In this document: piece by piece, positions 24,821 to 34,143 of the stretch
Position numbering within the stretch: the stretch's first letter is position 1
How the letters are laid out: each line of letters begins with the position of its first letter
NCBI RefSeq assembly: GCF_003600625.1
Contig: NZ_CP032489.1
Location: forward strand, 620,001 to 684,000
Direction of reading: 5' to 3'
Origin: Arachidicoccus soli
GTDB lineage: Bacteria; Bacteroidota; Bacteroidia; Chitinophagales; Chitinophagaceae
DNA length: 64,000 bases
Position numbers and translations under genes: made by a program
The notes under the pieces: generated by a model
Seen by the model: only the letters and a program-made list of their open reading frames with translations
What the model was told of the DNA's origin: nothing
Databases searched by the model: none

Positions 24821-27244
24821 TTATTTTGTATCAGATACCTCTTTGTTATCTGTTTCTTTATTTTCCTGTAGCACAGTCACTATTGGATAAGGAATGACAA
24901 TTTTATTTTTAATGAGATTGTCATAAACCTCAATCATTACCCTAGTTTTAGTAGAATTGGCAATAAATAAATCTTCTACCCAGAAAAAAACATCTATATT
25001 TATCGCACTCGCTCCGAAATCATGCACCAAGATAATTGGCGGATTTTCCTTTAATACATTTTCATTGGCTTCAATAGTTTTTTCAATAATCTCTTTCACT
25101 GAATTTAAGTTAGAATCGTACGAAACACCAATTACAAAGTTTAGGCGTTTTCTGCGATCTTGTTTAGTCCAGTTTATTACATGTTGTGAAAGGAAATCTC
25201 CATTTGGCACAATAATATCGGACCCGTCAAAGCTTTTTATTTTAGAAGATCGAACACCAATCTCATCAACAACGCCTGCTTTATTGCCAATTTCTATATG
25301 GTCACCGATTTGAATGGGTCGTTCAAAAGCCAATATGATTCCCGATACCAAATTGTTGGTAATATTTTGCAAACCAAATCCGATACCTACACCTAAAGCA
25401 CCGAGCATAATGGATATTTTGTCTAAAGGTATTCCTGCAGCTGCAACAGCTATTATAAAGCCTATTGACCAAATTGCTAAACGTATCAATAGCATCATAG
25501 AACCAATGGTGTTCTTTTTTATAACATCCTTGGATCTTTGTTGATTAAAGAAGAAATTAACAATGCTGGAAATAATGGATGAGAGCCAAATAATACCAAT
25601 AAAAATTGCCACACTGGCATAGGTAAAGTTCATATTGCCAATAGCTCTATTAGCATTTAAAAATAAATTAAATCTATTTGATTCGAAGGCGTATAGATCA
25701 AAATCAATTAAAAGAGAAATGCCCCAAACAATAATGGCCACAAACCATAAAAATTTCTTAAGCCGATGCTGAAGTATTTTAAAATTTATAAACTCAGAAA
25801 ATTTACTTTCTTTATATGCTTCTGATTGCAAATAAATCGATTCTATAACTATAGTTGAAAATACTTTTAATGTGATGCCAATGAATAAAGACTGTATTGC
25901 CGTTACACCAAGTATTTTAGCTAATGTTGGTCTGCCTGAGATATTGAAGAGTAAGGAAAGAAAACTGATTGCCATACAAAATATGACTAATGGTTTTGTT
26001 GCAGGAGAATTTGCAACTTTAATAAAAATATCATTTATATTTTTTAATATTTTAATGCAAATAATAATTAGTAAAATATCTGCAATAATAAGCATCCATC
26101 GCTCTGCTAGTGCTGGGTCTAACAATAAATCATCTAATGCTAAATATAGCCATAATAAGCAGAAAATGAACCAAATAGGCTTAAAAGATTTTGACAGGAA
26201 TGGATAGAGTAAATAGCTTAATGAAATTAGCCTGAGAAGCTCACAAGTGTGTAAAAAAGACATTTGCGAGTTTTGAAAGAAAAAAGGCAAGTAAGTAAAA
26301 AATACCATGAGACAAGCGGCAAATACAGACCTTTTCAAAAAGAATACCTGCGCTAATACCTCCTTTGCTTCAGGCATTTTTTTTACCCTCCTTATATTTG
26401 AATAACACCAAAAGACAATAAAGACAAAGAGTAAAAATGCGAACGAAATACTATCCCATTTATTACTTAAATAGTTGCCGAGTACTTTCGCATTTATATA
26501 TAGTGAACTTAAAGTGATTGCTGTCAGTGATTGGTTATATTCAGAGGGTCTGTCTTCAAATATAGACTCATCCTCTTGACCCCACATCCTTATTTTTACA
26601 TTGGCTGTAAGATATTTGATCTCTGAAATAATATCGTTTGATTGTAATAGTATTACAGACACTTTATTTTTAAGTACTGTAACTTTTGCAAGTATTGATT
26701 TCTGAGTAGAGTCAAGTTCTATGGCATTTTGAATAATTGATTGCATTTGATTGCGTAAACTGGTATCGCTTACATAAGTTCTCAGTAACTTGTCTTTTCT
26801 TATTTGCTTTAAAGAGATATTATCTAGAACCAAAGTATTGAAATAATCGTTAAGAGTAGACTGCAGATCTAAAAGCCTGTCTGAGTTTTCTTGTAAAATT
26901 ATCTCGGAAGTGTTTAATCCACGTAAATTCATCGGCCTCCCTTTTTCATTCAGCCGTTTACTAAAGGCATCCAATGTTTTTTTTATAGAAGGCAACGCTT
27001 CTTTAATGGGTGCAACCTTTATATCTCTTTTAATAGTAGATTGGTCTCTCTTTATTTTAAATGAATATGACTCTACTTTTTTTACAATATATGAAACCAA
27101 AGTATCTTGTCCAAGAGCCGCACTTGCCGCTGACACTCTGGATGGTCGTGTTGAGTCTTGTATTTGTGCATATGAACAAGAATATACTATGCATAATACC
27201 GCAACTATAACTAAATTTCTGATTATATTTTTGGTGAAAAACAT
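24821..27244 (-). CDS. MscS-family mechanosensitive channel (large type)
   Basis: An 807-residue protein with a signal peptide (to about YSCSYAQ), a ~220-residue periplasmic helical/coiled-coil region, then roughly ten membrane helices. The final ~250 residues hold the MscS core: the pore helix GALGVGIGFGLQNITNNLVSGI (about 615-637) followed by the beta domain FERPIQIGDHIEIGNKAGVVDEIGVRSS and FDGSDIIVPNGDFLSQHVINW. The layout is that of large MscK/YbdG-like channels that release solutes on osmotic downshock. It is transcribed divergently from recG across a 167-bp gap. Confidence 0.93.
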   Translation of the reverse strand: MFFTKNIIRNLVIVAVLCIVYSCSYAQIQDSTRPSRVSAASAALGQDTLVSYIVKKVESYSFKIKRDQSTIKRDIKVAPIKEALPSIKKTLDAFSKRLNEKGRPMNLRGLNTSEIILQENSDRLLDLQSTLNDYFNTLVLDNISLKQIRKDKLLRTYVSDTSLRNQMQSIIQNAIELDSTQKSILAKVTVLKNKVSVILLQSNDIISEIKYLTANVKIRMWGQEDESIFEDRPSEYNQSLTAITLSSLYINAKVLGNYLSNKWDSISFAFLLFVFIVFWCYSNIRRVKKMPEAKEVLAQVFFLKRSVFAACLMVFFTYLPFFFQNSQMSFLHTCELLRLISLSYLLYPFLSKSFKPIWFIFCLLWLYLALDDLLLDPALAERWMLIIADILLIIICIKILKNINDIFIKVANSPATKPLVIFCMAISFLSLLFNISGRPTLAKILGVTAIQSLFIGITLKVFSTIVIESIYLQSEAYKESKFSEFINFKILQHRLKKFLWFVAIIVWGISLLIDFDLYAFESNRFNLFLNANRAIGNMNFTYASVAIFIGIIWLSSIISSIVNFFFNQQRSKDVIKKNTIGSMMLLIRLAIWSIGFIIAVAAAGIPLDKISIMLGALGVGIGFGLQNITNNLVSGIILAFERPIQIGDHIEIGNKAGVVDEIGVRSSKIKSFDGSDIIVPNGDFLSQHVINWTKQDRRKRLNFVIGVSYDSNLNSVKEIIEKTIEANENVLKENPPIILVHDFGASAINIDVFFWVEDLFIANSTKTRVMIEVYDNLIKNKIVIPYPIVTVLQENKETDNKEVSDTK

Positions 27245-27411
27245 AGGATTAAATATTAATTTTCAAAAATGAAAATAGGTTACCATCAGCAAAAATAAAT
27301 CAGTTTAAGAGAACGGGAATTTTATTTTTTACTGAATAAATTAAAAGAAGTCGGTTTGTAACGAATTGATATCAATCTCTCAAATTATCTTTACTTTGTA
27401 GTATTAGTAAA

Positions 27412-29520
27412 ATGATTAATTCTTCTATTTTAGAAAGCCCCATTGATTACCTTAAAGGAATCGGCCCTTTAAAGGGCGATTTGCTACGCAAAGAACTTAA
27501 TATTCACAGTTTTGAAGATTTACTCAACCATTTTCCACTAAGACATATCGATCGAACGCAAGTGAACTTTATTTCTGAAATAAATTTTAATACCGATTTT
27601 ATTCAGGTTAAAGGATATATAGATGATTGGCAGGTTTTAGGTGTGGGCCGCGCAAAAAGGTTAGTAGCGCAGCTAAAAGACAAATCCGGGGATCTTGAAT
27701 TGGTGTGGTTCCAGGGCGCAAATTGGATAGAGAAAATGCTTGAACGAAGAGTGGAATGGTTGGTATATGGTAAAATAAGTTTTTTTAATAGCAAAGCACA
27801 AATGTCACATCCAGAAATGGAAATAGCTGCGGATATAAATGTGGAGGGAATGCCATTTCTTGAACCTATTTATCCAACTACTGAAAAATTAAAAACGCGT
27901 GGATTAAATGGAAGACAGATTGGGAAATTGGTATATAATTTATTACCACAAATAAATGCAAAAGATTTACCTGAGAATATTCCGCAGCACCTAGTGGAAA
28001 CATTACGGCTTACACCGAGATTAAAAGCATATTGCGACATTCATTATCCGCCTTCGCAAGAATATTATCAACAAGCTTTGAGGAGGCTGAAATTTGAAGA
28101 GTTATTTATTGCACAAATAAGGCACAATCTAACAAGAGTTAGGCGCAATAGACATTCCAGAGGAATACGATTTGAATCAGTAGGGCAATTGTTCAATACT
28201 TTTTATGAGAAATATTTGCCATTTACCTTAACTGGTGCACAAAAAAGAGTATTGAAAGAAATTCGGCAAGATACCGCACGAGGTCATCAAATGAATCGTT
28301 TATTACAAGGTGATGTAGGAAGTGGAAAAACCATTGTTGCCTTATTGGGGATGTTGCTAGCAGCAGATAATGGCTATCAAAGTTGTATGATGGCGCCGAC
28401 TGAAATATTAGCTCAGCAGCACTTTGCGGGTTTATCAGAATTGCTGAAAGGGTTACCCGTTGAAATTAGAATTCTTACAGGAAGTACTAAAGCAAAAGTG
28501 CGCAGAGATATATTAAAAGAGCTAGAAGAAGGTCTGGTACAACTAGTGGTTGGCACACATGCAATAATTGAAGAGAAAGTAAAATTCAAGAGTTTGGGCT
28601 TGGCAATAGTAGATGAACAACATCGCTTTGGTGTGGCGCAGAGGGCTAAGTTGTGGAGTAAGGCAGCGATTCCTCCGCATGTGTTGGTAATGACTGCAAC
28701 ACCTATTCCCCGTACTTTAGCAATGACAGCCTATGGAGATCTGGATTATAGTATTATGGACGAACTGCCACCGGGAAGGCAACCAATAACAACCATCCAT
28801 CGTACAGATATTCATCGCATGAAAGTTATGGAATTTGTAAGATCGGAGATTGATAAAGGGAGGCAGGTTTATGTAATTTATCCGTTGATTGAAGAAAGTG
28901 AAAAACTGAGCTACGAAGATTTGATGCAAGGTTACGAACAAGTAAAAACTTATTTTCCTGAGCATAAATATAAAATAAGTATGGTGCATGGTCGTCAGCC
29001 TGCTGAACAGAAAGAAGAGAATATGCGACGATTTGTGAATGGCGAAACCGAAATTATGGTTAGTACAACTGTAATAGAAGTAGGTGTAAATGTGCCGAAT
29101 GCGAGTGTGATGATTATTGAAAGTTCCGAAAAATTTGGTCTTTCACAATTACATCAGTTGCGTGGAAGAGTGGGTCGCGGCTCTGAAAAAAGCTACTGTG
29201 TTTTATTGACGGGACAAAAATTGAGCAACGATGCACGTGAGCGAATAAAAATAATGTGCGCCACAAACGATGGATTTAAAATTGCAGAAAAGGACCTGGA
29301 GCTACGCGGACCCGGTGAAATTGAAGGAACTAAACAAAGTGGTGCTTTGAATTTTAAATTAGCTAGTTTAATCAACGACCGAGAAATATTAGAAGCTGCA
29401 AAGCTTTATGCGGAGCGATTAGTAGAAGATGATGAGAATATGGATAAAGCAGAGAACCTGCCTCTGAAAAATTATTTACTCGCTACAAAAGGTAAAACGG
29501 CTTGGAGTAAAATTTCTTAA
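27412..29520 (+). CDS. recG: ATP-dependent DNA helicase RecG
   Basis: A 702-residue SF2 translocase that reverses stalled forks and processes branched DNA. The N-terminal wedge/OB domain covers about residues 1-200. Helicase motifs follow: Q-motif TGAQKRVL, Walker A LLQGDVGSGKT (about 298), DEQHRFG (DEQH box, about 402), TATPIPRTLAM, VIEVGVNVPNA and the closing QLRGRVGRG (about 584). Length is normal for the family. The gene starts after a TTACTTTG-type element and has no neighbours in operon. Confidence 0.97.
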   Translation: MINSSILESPIDYLKGIGPLKGDLLRKELNIHSFEDLLNHFPLRHIDRTQVNFISEINFNTDFIQVKGYIDDWQVLGVGRAKRLVAQLKDKSGDLELVWFQGANWIEKMLERRVEWLVYGKISFFNSKAQMSHPEMEIAADINVEGMPFLEPIYPTTEKLKTRGLNGRQIGKLVYNLLPQINAKDLPENIPQHLVETLRLTPRLKAYCDIHYPPSQEYYQQALRRLKFEELFIAQIRHNLTRVRRNRHSRGIRFESVGQLFNTFYEKYLPFTLTGAQKRVLKEIRQDTARGHQMNRLLQGDVGSGKTIVALLGMLLAADNGYQSCMMAPTEILAQQHFAGLSELLKGLPVEIRILTGSTKAKVRRDILKELEEGLVQLVVGTHAIIEEKVKFKSLGLAIVDEQHRFGVAQRAKLWSKAAIPPHVLVMTATPIPRTLAMTAYGDLDYSIMDELPPGRQPITTIHRTDIHRMKVMEFVRSEIDKGRQVYVIYPLIEESEKLSYEDLMQGYEQVKTYFPEHKYKISMVHGRQPAEQKEENMRRFVNGETEIMVSTTVIEVGVNVPNASVMIIESSEKFGLSQLHQLRGRVGRGSEKSYCVLLTGQKLSNDARERIKIMCATNDGFKIAEKDLELRGPGEIEGTKQSGALNFKLASLINDREILEAAKLYAERLVEDDENMDKAENLPLKNYLLATKGKTAWSKIS

Positions 29521-29620
29521 TTATCGGGTTAAGTTCATTCTATCCACACGCCTTCAAATTAGAGGACCTGAAGTTTTGGCATAGGACTTGCGTTGGTTCA
29601 ATTAAATAAAACCTTGAATT

Positions 29621-29896
29621 ATGAAAAAGAATTTTCCTGTGGCCATATTGTGTTGCTTAACCTTAGGCTTGTTTACTGCTTGTAATAATGGGACTCCAAA
29701 AGAAAATACTTCCCCTGCACCCGTTGAAAACACTTCAACAGAAACAAAGGTTGTAACACCCGCAAATAAGGATACAACGAGTATTAGCGTGGGCGCAAAT
29801 GGGGCATCAGTGAAAACTAAAAAAGCAGATATTAGTGTAGATAGGAATGGCACAGATGTAAAAACGAAAGATGTAAAAGTTCAGGTAAAACACTGA
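29621..29896 (+). CDS. Small lipoprotein, Lys/Thr-rich
   Basis: A 91-residue lipoprotein with lipobox LFTAC (Cys21). The mature part is a low-complexity linker (residues 22-50, PKENTSPAPVENTSTETK) followed by two imperfect repeats of the form ISVGANGASVKTKKAD and ISVDRNGTDVKTKDVK. The repeats alternate hydrophobic and polar residues as in short beta-hairpins. No function is known. It has its own terminator downstream and is separate from recG by 100 bp. Confidence 0.7.
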   Translation: MKKNFPVAILCCLTLGLFTACNNGTPKENTSPAPVENTSTETKVVTPANKDTTSISVGANGASVKTKKADISVDRNGTDVKTKDVKVQVKH

Positions 29897-29930
29897 TGTT
29901 TTAATTAGAAAACCTGTTTTGTAATGTATG

Positions 29931-29964
29931 AGAAACGGTAAAGTTGTTGAGCTTTACCGTTTCT
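29931..29964 (+). terminator. Hairpin after the small lipoprotein gene
   Basis: A 13-bp perfect stem (AGAAACGGTAAAG with its complement) and an 8-base loop, 34 bp after the stop. The T-run after it is weak (TTATTGG). Confidence 0.6.
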
Positions 29965-30104
29965 TATTGGTAGAGAACAGGCAACGTATTTTTATTTATT
30001 TTGAATAATGAATGATGAAAATATTAATTAAGGTTGAAATTAATGAAAGAATCCTCTTACATTTAATAATTGAAAATTTCCTTAATTAAGATAAATCATT
30101 TACT

Positions 30105-30338
30105 ATGGAGGAAGATATGAAACCTTCGCAGGAAACTTTGGAGGAATGGCATAACGACACTAATAATTGGAAATGGGGTATCTTTTATTTTAATAAAAAA
30201 GACAAGCGCATTTTTCCACCAAAGCGAAATCCATATTTGGGCTGGACCGTAAATTTCGCAAACCCACGTTCTATTATTGCGATGCTTGCGCTAGTTGGCG
30301 TAATGATATTTATTACGATTAGGGCTAGCAATGCTTAA
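30105..30338 (+). CDS. DUF5808 membrane protein
   Basis: A 77-residue protein (or 73 from the ATG at 30117). The conserved DUF5808 core is evident: WKWGIFYFNKKDKRIFPPKRNPYLGWTVNFANPRS, then a single C-terminal membrane helix (IIAMLALVGVMIFITI). Function of the family is unknown; proteins of this group appear next to membrane or regulatory genes. The second ATG is preceded by GGAGGAAGAT, a good Shine-Dalgarno match, which is unusual in Bacteroidota and favours the later start. Confidence 0.85.
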   Translation: MEEDMKPSQETLEEWHNDTNNWKWGIFYFNKKDKRIFPPKRNPYLGWTVNFANPRSIIAMLALVGVMIFITIRASNA

Positions 30339-30412
30339 AAAAGCAGATACATGCGATTAAAATCTTATAAAAATATTTCTCTAATTGCAGGCGCGCTCAT
30401 GGACCTAAACAT

Positions 30413-32023
30413 TTATTTTAGGACCACTATCCCAAACATTTCTTCAATCGTTAAAGAGTTTTCTAAGATAATATCAAAAATAGCCATACCATATTTTGCA
30501 TAAAAGCCGGCAATATTTTCTTGCCGTTCTTGTAAGCTGTTGTTGGGAAAAAACTCCGATTGTAGCTTGGTAATTTGCCTTTTTTCAGCAGCCAATTGTT
30601 TTCTTAGGGCATTAGCAATCTTCTTTTCCAAACCATTTATTTTATTAAAAGCCTTTAAATATAGAAATTCTGCGTGATTTTTAAGTGTGATATCGGCTTT
30701 TGCTGCTTTGGATTTTATTTCTTCGTAAAGTGCTTTTAATTTATCGACTTGTTCTTCTAAAGAAATTCTTTCTTCTTGTCTAGCAATAATTTTATCTAGG
30801 ATTTCAAAGTCTTTTTTGAAAAAATCTTCTACTTGCAATCCTAATTTTTCAATCTTTGCATTTTGCTTTTCATTAATTAATAAAAAGGAATTGCGCAGCA
30901 ACAATAATGGGTAGGGAATGTTAACCGAACCGTAAACTTTTTTCATTTCCAGCCAATAAGCGATTTCTCCACCACCGCCTACAAAGGCAATATTGGGTAA
31001 AATCGTTTCTTGAAAAGGCCCGCGTAAAACTACGTTTCCACTAAAACGTTCCGGAAAGTTTTTTACTTCTTCCAATAATTCTTCTTGAGAAAATTGTAGC
31101 TGTAATGCGTGCACAAAATAGTTGCCATTTTCTAATTCTATGCGTTCTCTTTTATCGTTCAATAAATAAAAAAGGTTGAGTTCTCTACCGGAAGTTTGTG
31201 CGTGGTAATCTTTTTCTTCAAGTGCTGTAACTATTTGCTGTAAAGCTTTATAAGAAAATTCTTCTTTTATTTCTTTTACTACAACTGGTTCAAATACTTT
31301 TTTTAAATTCGCATTATCGGGAATTAATACAAGTAATCCGTATTTGCCAAACAATGCATTGATCAATTCAAAAGTTGCCTGCTGGATATTTTTTTCAGGA
31401 GTATAACTTTTTTTCAAAATGCGCGCCCATTCTTCTCCGAATTTCTCTACGCCGATTTGCGCTTGTATTTCGTCAATAAGAGAAAGTAATTGTTTGTCCA
31501 CCTGCATTCTCCCAACTGCACCAGTTTGGTTGGTTTGCCAAATATATTTTTTCCCACTGATAGCAATATTATTCAATTCATCCAAATCGGCATCTTCGCT
31601 GCCCATATAAAATACAGGAACAAAATGTTGATGCGGATATTTTTCGCAAAGTGTTTTTGCCAATTTTACAACATGCAATATTTTATACACAAAGTATAAT
31701 GGACCGCCAAAAATATTGGGTTGGTGAGCCGTTGTAACTGTAAAGGTATTTTGAGCTTTTAAAGAAAGTATATTTTGCTGAACGATTGATGTAGATTGTG
31801 TCCCGGCATATTGTTTCTGCAATTCTTCCACTAAAATTTTCCTTGTAGTTTCCGGAAAACTTTCTCTTGCTTTAATGGAATTTTCTATTCCTTTATCAGA
31901 AATTTCATGCTGAAAAAAAGTTTGTAAATCTTCTTTTTGCTCAATATAATCAATAGCTATTTTGGAAAAATAACCTGTGTTTTTATAATCGATAAAATGT
32001 GTGTTACAATTGCTTTCGCTCAT
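30413..32023 (-). CDS. bshC: Bacillithiol synthase BshC
   Basis: A 536-residue enzyme from ATG 32021-32023 that adds cysteine to GlcN-malate, the last step in making the low-molecular-weight thiol bacillithiol. Recognisable features are FTVTTAHQPNIFGGPLYFVYKI, VPVFYMGSEDADLDELN and a coiled-coil region at about 415-505. An ATG farther upstream (32167) would add 48 residues read from intergenic repeat DNA (HVIPAKAG) and is rejected. BshA and BshB are not in the window. It is preceded, after a 152-bp gap with repeats, by rimO on the same strand. Confidence 0.93.
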   Translation of the reverse strand: MSESNCNTHFIDYKNTGYFSKIAIDYIEQKEDLQTFFQHEISDKGIENSIKARESFPETTRKILVEELQKQYAGTQSTSIVQQNILSLKAQNTFTVTTAHQPNIFGGPLYFVYKILHVVKLAKTLCEKYPHQHFVPVFYMGSEDADLDELNNIAISGKKYIWQTNQTGAVGRMQVDKQLLSLIDEIQAQIGVEKFGEEWARILKKSYTPEKNIQQATFELINALFGKYGLLVLIPDNANLKKVFEPVVVKEIKEEFSYKALQQIVTALEEKDYHAQTSGRELNLFYLLNDKRERIELENGNYFVHALQLQFSQEELLEEVKNFPERFSGNVVLRGPFQETILPNIAFVGGGGEIAYWLEMKKVYGSVNIPYPLLLLRNSFLLINEKQNAKIEKLGLQVEDFFKKDFEILDKIIARQEERISLEEQVDKLKALYEEIKSKAAKADITLKNHAEFLYLKAFNKINGLEKKIANALRKQLAAEKRQITKLQSEFFPNNSLQERQENIAGFYAKYGMAIFDIILENSLTIEEMFGIVVLK

Positions 32024-32070
32024 AAAATATTTCTTATCGAATTTTGAGATTGGCTTCGCCGAACTTGCGT

Positions 32071-32165
32071 TTCCCGCCTTCGCGGGAATGACGTGTCGGC
32101 GTGTTTCTATTTCTTCTTTGTGCTCCTTTGTGTCGTTGTGTATTCGTGGTTCAAAAAATCTTCCC
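32071..32165. repeat. Dispersed-repeat-like intergenic segment
   Basis: Two repeat-like pieces lie between bshC and rimO. The first is a perfect hairpin TTCCCGC-CTTC-GCGGGAA at 32071-32088 within the widespread 'CGTCATTCCCGC' intergenic motif. The second, on the minus strand, reads AACCACGAATACACAACGAC and continues ACAAAGGAGCACAAAG, a motif that recurs between genes in many bacterial genomes. Their role is unknown. Confidence 0.55.
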
Positions 32166-32175
32166 AAATCCTCAT

Positions 32176-33483
32176 TCAGACTACTTCCCCTTCCAAATCG
32201 TAATCGTAGGCTTTGGTAATTTTTACATTCACAAATTCGCCGATAGGCAATTTCTTTTTAGAATGAATGACCACTTCATTATCTACTTCTACACTATCAA
32301 ATTCGGTCCGTCCCAAATATCTCCCGGCTTCTTTTTTGTCAATTAACACACGGAGTGTTTGTCCGATTTTTTCCATATTTTTTTCTAAAGAAATTTCTTG
32401 CTGCACTTCCATTATTTCTTGTGCACGGCGTTGTTTTTCTGCTGCAGGAATATTGTCTTCGAATTCATAAGCGCTTGTGTTTTCTTCGTGGCTATATTGA
32501 AAAATCCCCACACGGTCGAAGCGATTTTTTATCAAGAAATCTTTTACATCTTCCACATCTTCCAAAGTTTCTCCTGGGAAGCCTGTAATCAAAGTGGTAC
32601 GCAAACATATTCCCGGATTGGTTTCGCGAATGGCCACAATTAATTCTTCCATTTCTTTGCGTGTACTTTGGCGTTTCATCGCTTTCAGCATATTGTCGCT
32701 TGAATGTTGCAAAGGCATGTCCAGATAATTACAAATGTTTTTTCTGTCGCGCATTACTTCCAACACTTCCATCGGGAATTTATTGGGATAAGCATAATGT
32801 AAACGAATCCATTCCAAACCTTCTATATCTGCCAATTTATTCAGTAAATCGGCAAGGCTTCTCTTTTTGTATAAATCTAAACCGTAATACGTAAGTTCTT
32901 GTGCAATAAGCATTATCTCTTTGACGCCACCTTTCACAAGGTTTTCGGCTTCTTTTACCAAATCTTCCATTGGTCTCGAAATGTGTCCACCACGCATCAA
33001 TGGGATGGCGCAGAACGAACAAGTGCGATTACAACCTTCGCTAATTTTTAGGTAAGCATAGTGTTGCGGTGTACTTAGAAACCTCTCGCCCAATAATTCT
33101 GCTTTATAATCGGCTTCAAATTTCTTTAAAATCAAAGGCAATTCCATTGTGCCAAACCAAGCATCTACTCCCGGAATTTCTGATTCTAAATCACCACGGT
33201 AACGTTCGCTTAAGCAGCCTGTAACATATACTTTATCTAGCTTTCCGCGCTTTTTTAAATCCACCTGTTCAAGTATCGTGTTGATGCTTTCTTCTTTTGC
33301 TTTGTCGATAAAGCCACAAGTATTTATCACCACGATATTATGATCGAGTTGCTCGTTTTCGTGGGCTACATCAATATCGTTGGCTTTTAGTTGCCCGCTC
33401 AAAACTTCGCTATCTACGAGGTTTTTGCTACAACCCAGCGTGATGATGTTTACTTTATCTTTTTGTAATGTTTTTGCCTTCAT
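32176..33483 (-). CDS. rimO: Ribosomal protein S12 methylthiotransferase RimO
   Basis: A radical-SAM enzyme of 435 residues that adds a methylthio group to an aspartate of ribosomal protein S12. The N-terminal MTTase domain has TLGCSKNLVDSEVLSGQL and other cluster cysteines (NTCGF, TGCLSERY). The radical-SAM triad is CNRTCSFC (about 138-145) followed by AIPLMRGGHISR. A TRAM domain ends the protein (IDKKEAGRYLGRTEFDSVEVDN). The start is set at ATG 33481-33483 because the farther ATG (33507) overlaps a -7 box. Confidence 0.95.
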   Translation of the reverse strand: MKAKTLQKDKVNIITLGCSKNLVDSEVLSGQLKANDIDVAHENEQLDHNIVVINTCGFIDKAKEESINTILEQVDLKKRGKLDKVYVTGCLSERYRGDLESEIPGVDAWFGTMELPLILKKFEADYKAELLGERFLSTPQHYAYLKISEGCNRTCSFCAIPLMRGGHISRPMEDLVKEAENLVKGGVKEIMLIAQELTYYGLDLYKKRSLADLLNKLADIEGLEWIRLHYAYPNKFPMEVLEVMRDRKNICNYLDMPLQHSSDNMLKAMKRQSTRKEMEELIVAIRETNPGICLRTTLITGFPGETLEDVEDVKDFLIKNRFDRVGIFQYSHEENTSAYEFEDNIPAAEKQRRAQEIMEVQQEISLEKNMEKIGQTLRVLIDKKEAGRYLGRTEFDSVEVDNEVVIHSKKKLPIGEFVNVKITKAYDYDLEGEVV

Positions 33484-33494
33484 AATTGGATGCG

Positions 33495-33502
33495 CAAAGA
33501 TA
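33495..33502 (-). promoter_or_regulatory. -7 box (TATCTTTG) of rimO
   Basis: TATCTTTG on the minus strand, 11 bp before the rimO ATG at 33483. It decides between the two possible start codons. Confidence 0.55.
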
Positions 33503-33541
33503 GGCATTCGTTGCGAATAAGACAGAAAGCAAAGGCGGGAA

Positions 33542-34018
33542 CTATGATTTTACAAAGATTCCAAATAAAACAGTCCCAATTGTTACTAGTAATAAAGCAA
33601 TTCCTAAGCAGCCGTTTGTATTTTTGGCGGGAGGAATGTTTTCTATATTTTCCCCAGTTAGGATTTTAGATACACCAGACAATAAGTTCGTTTGGGCATT
33701 TTGCATATTTGAAGCATGTATTCCTGAAGCGTAATCATATTGAGAATTTGTGAAACTTGATGTTAGCTTGACTCTTGTACTTGTATCATTTTCTTTAAAA
33801 ATATTTACATTTATTTTCCCCATTGTTGGTAACATACTTGCTTTAATCATGGCATTGAATACGAATAGCCCAAATACTTCATCTTTTTGTGTTAACATCA
33901 ATCCAGAATAATTTTTTGCATAATGTTTACCCAACTCTTGTATTGCTTCTTTAACTTTTTCAATTGGATATTCTATAATAGTATCAAATTCTGCAACTTT
34001 TACTCCGGGAGTACTCAT
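33542..34018 (-). CDS. Hypothetical protein with C-terminal membrane anchor
   Basis: A 158-residue protein. Residues 1-120 form a soluble domain with a SRPBCC/polyketide-cyclase-like flavour: beta start KVAEFDTIIEYPIEKVKEAIQELG, later KINVNIFKENDTSTRVKLTSSF. A linker with Pro and Asn precedes one C-terminal hydrophobic helix (CLGIALLLVTIGTVLFGIFV), so it is probably a tail-anchored membrane protein. Fold assignment is tentative. It lies 58 bp upstream of rimO on the same strand, but rimO has its own -7 box in that gap. Confidence 0.6.
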   Translation of the reverse strand: MSTPGVKVAEFDTIIEYPIEKVKEAIQELGKHYAKNYSGLMLTQKDEVFGLFVFNAMIKASMLPTMGKINVNIFKENDTSTRVKLTSSFTNSQYDYASGIHASNMQNAQTNLLSGVSKILTGENIENIPPAKNTNGCLGIALLLVTIGTVLFGIFVKS

Positions 34019-34143
34019 AAATCAAGTTTTTAAATAAAAATTTCTTTCTAAAATTAGAATAAAGATAAGGTGAAATTGTATAATATTCAAGCTATCACCT
34101 TCATGGGCATTTACATGCATTGTATCGTTCTAAAACAGATAGT

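Noticed and set aside
32024-32167. 48-residue N-terminal extension of bshC
   Set aside because: It translates repeat DNA (HVIPAKAG) and the conserved enzyme starts at MSESNCNTHF.
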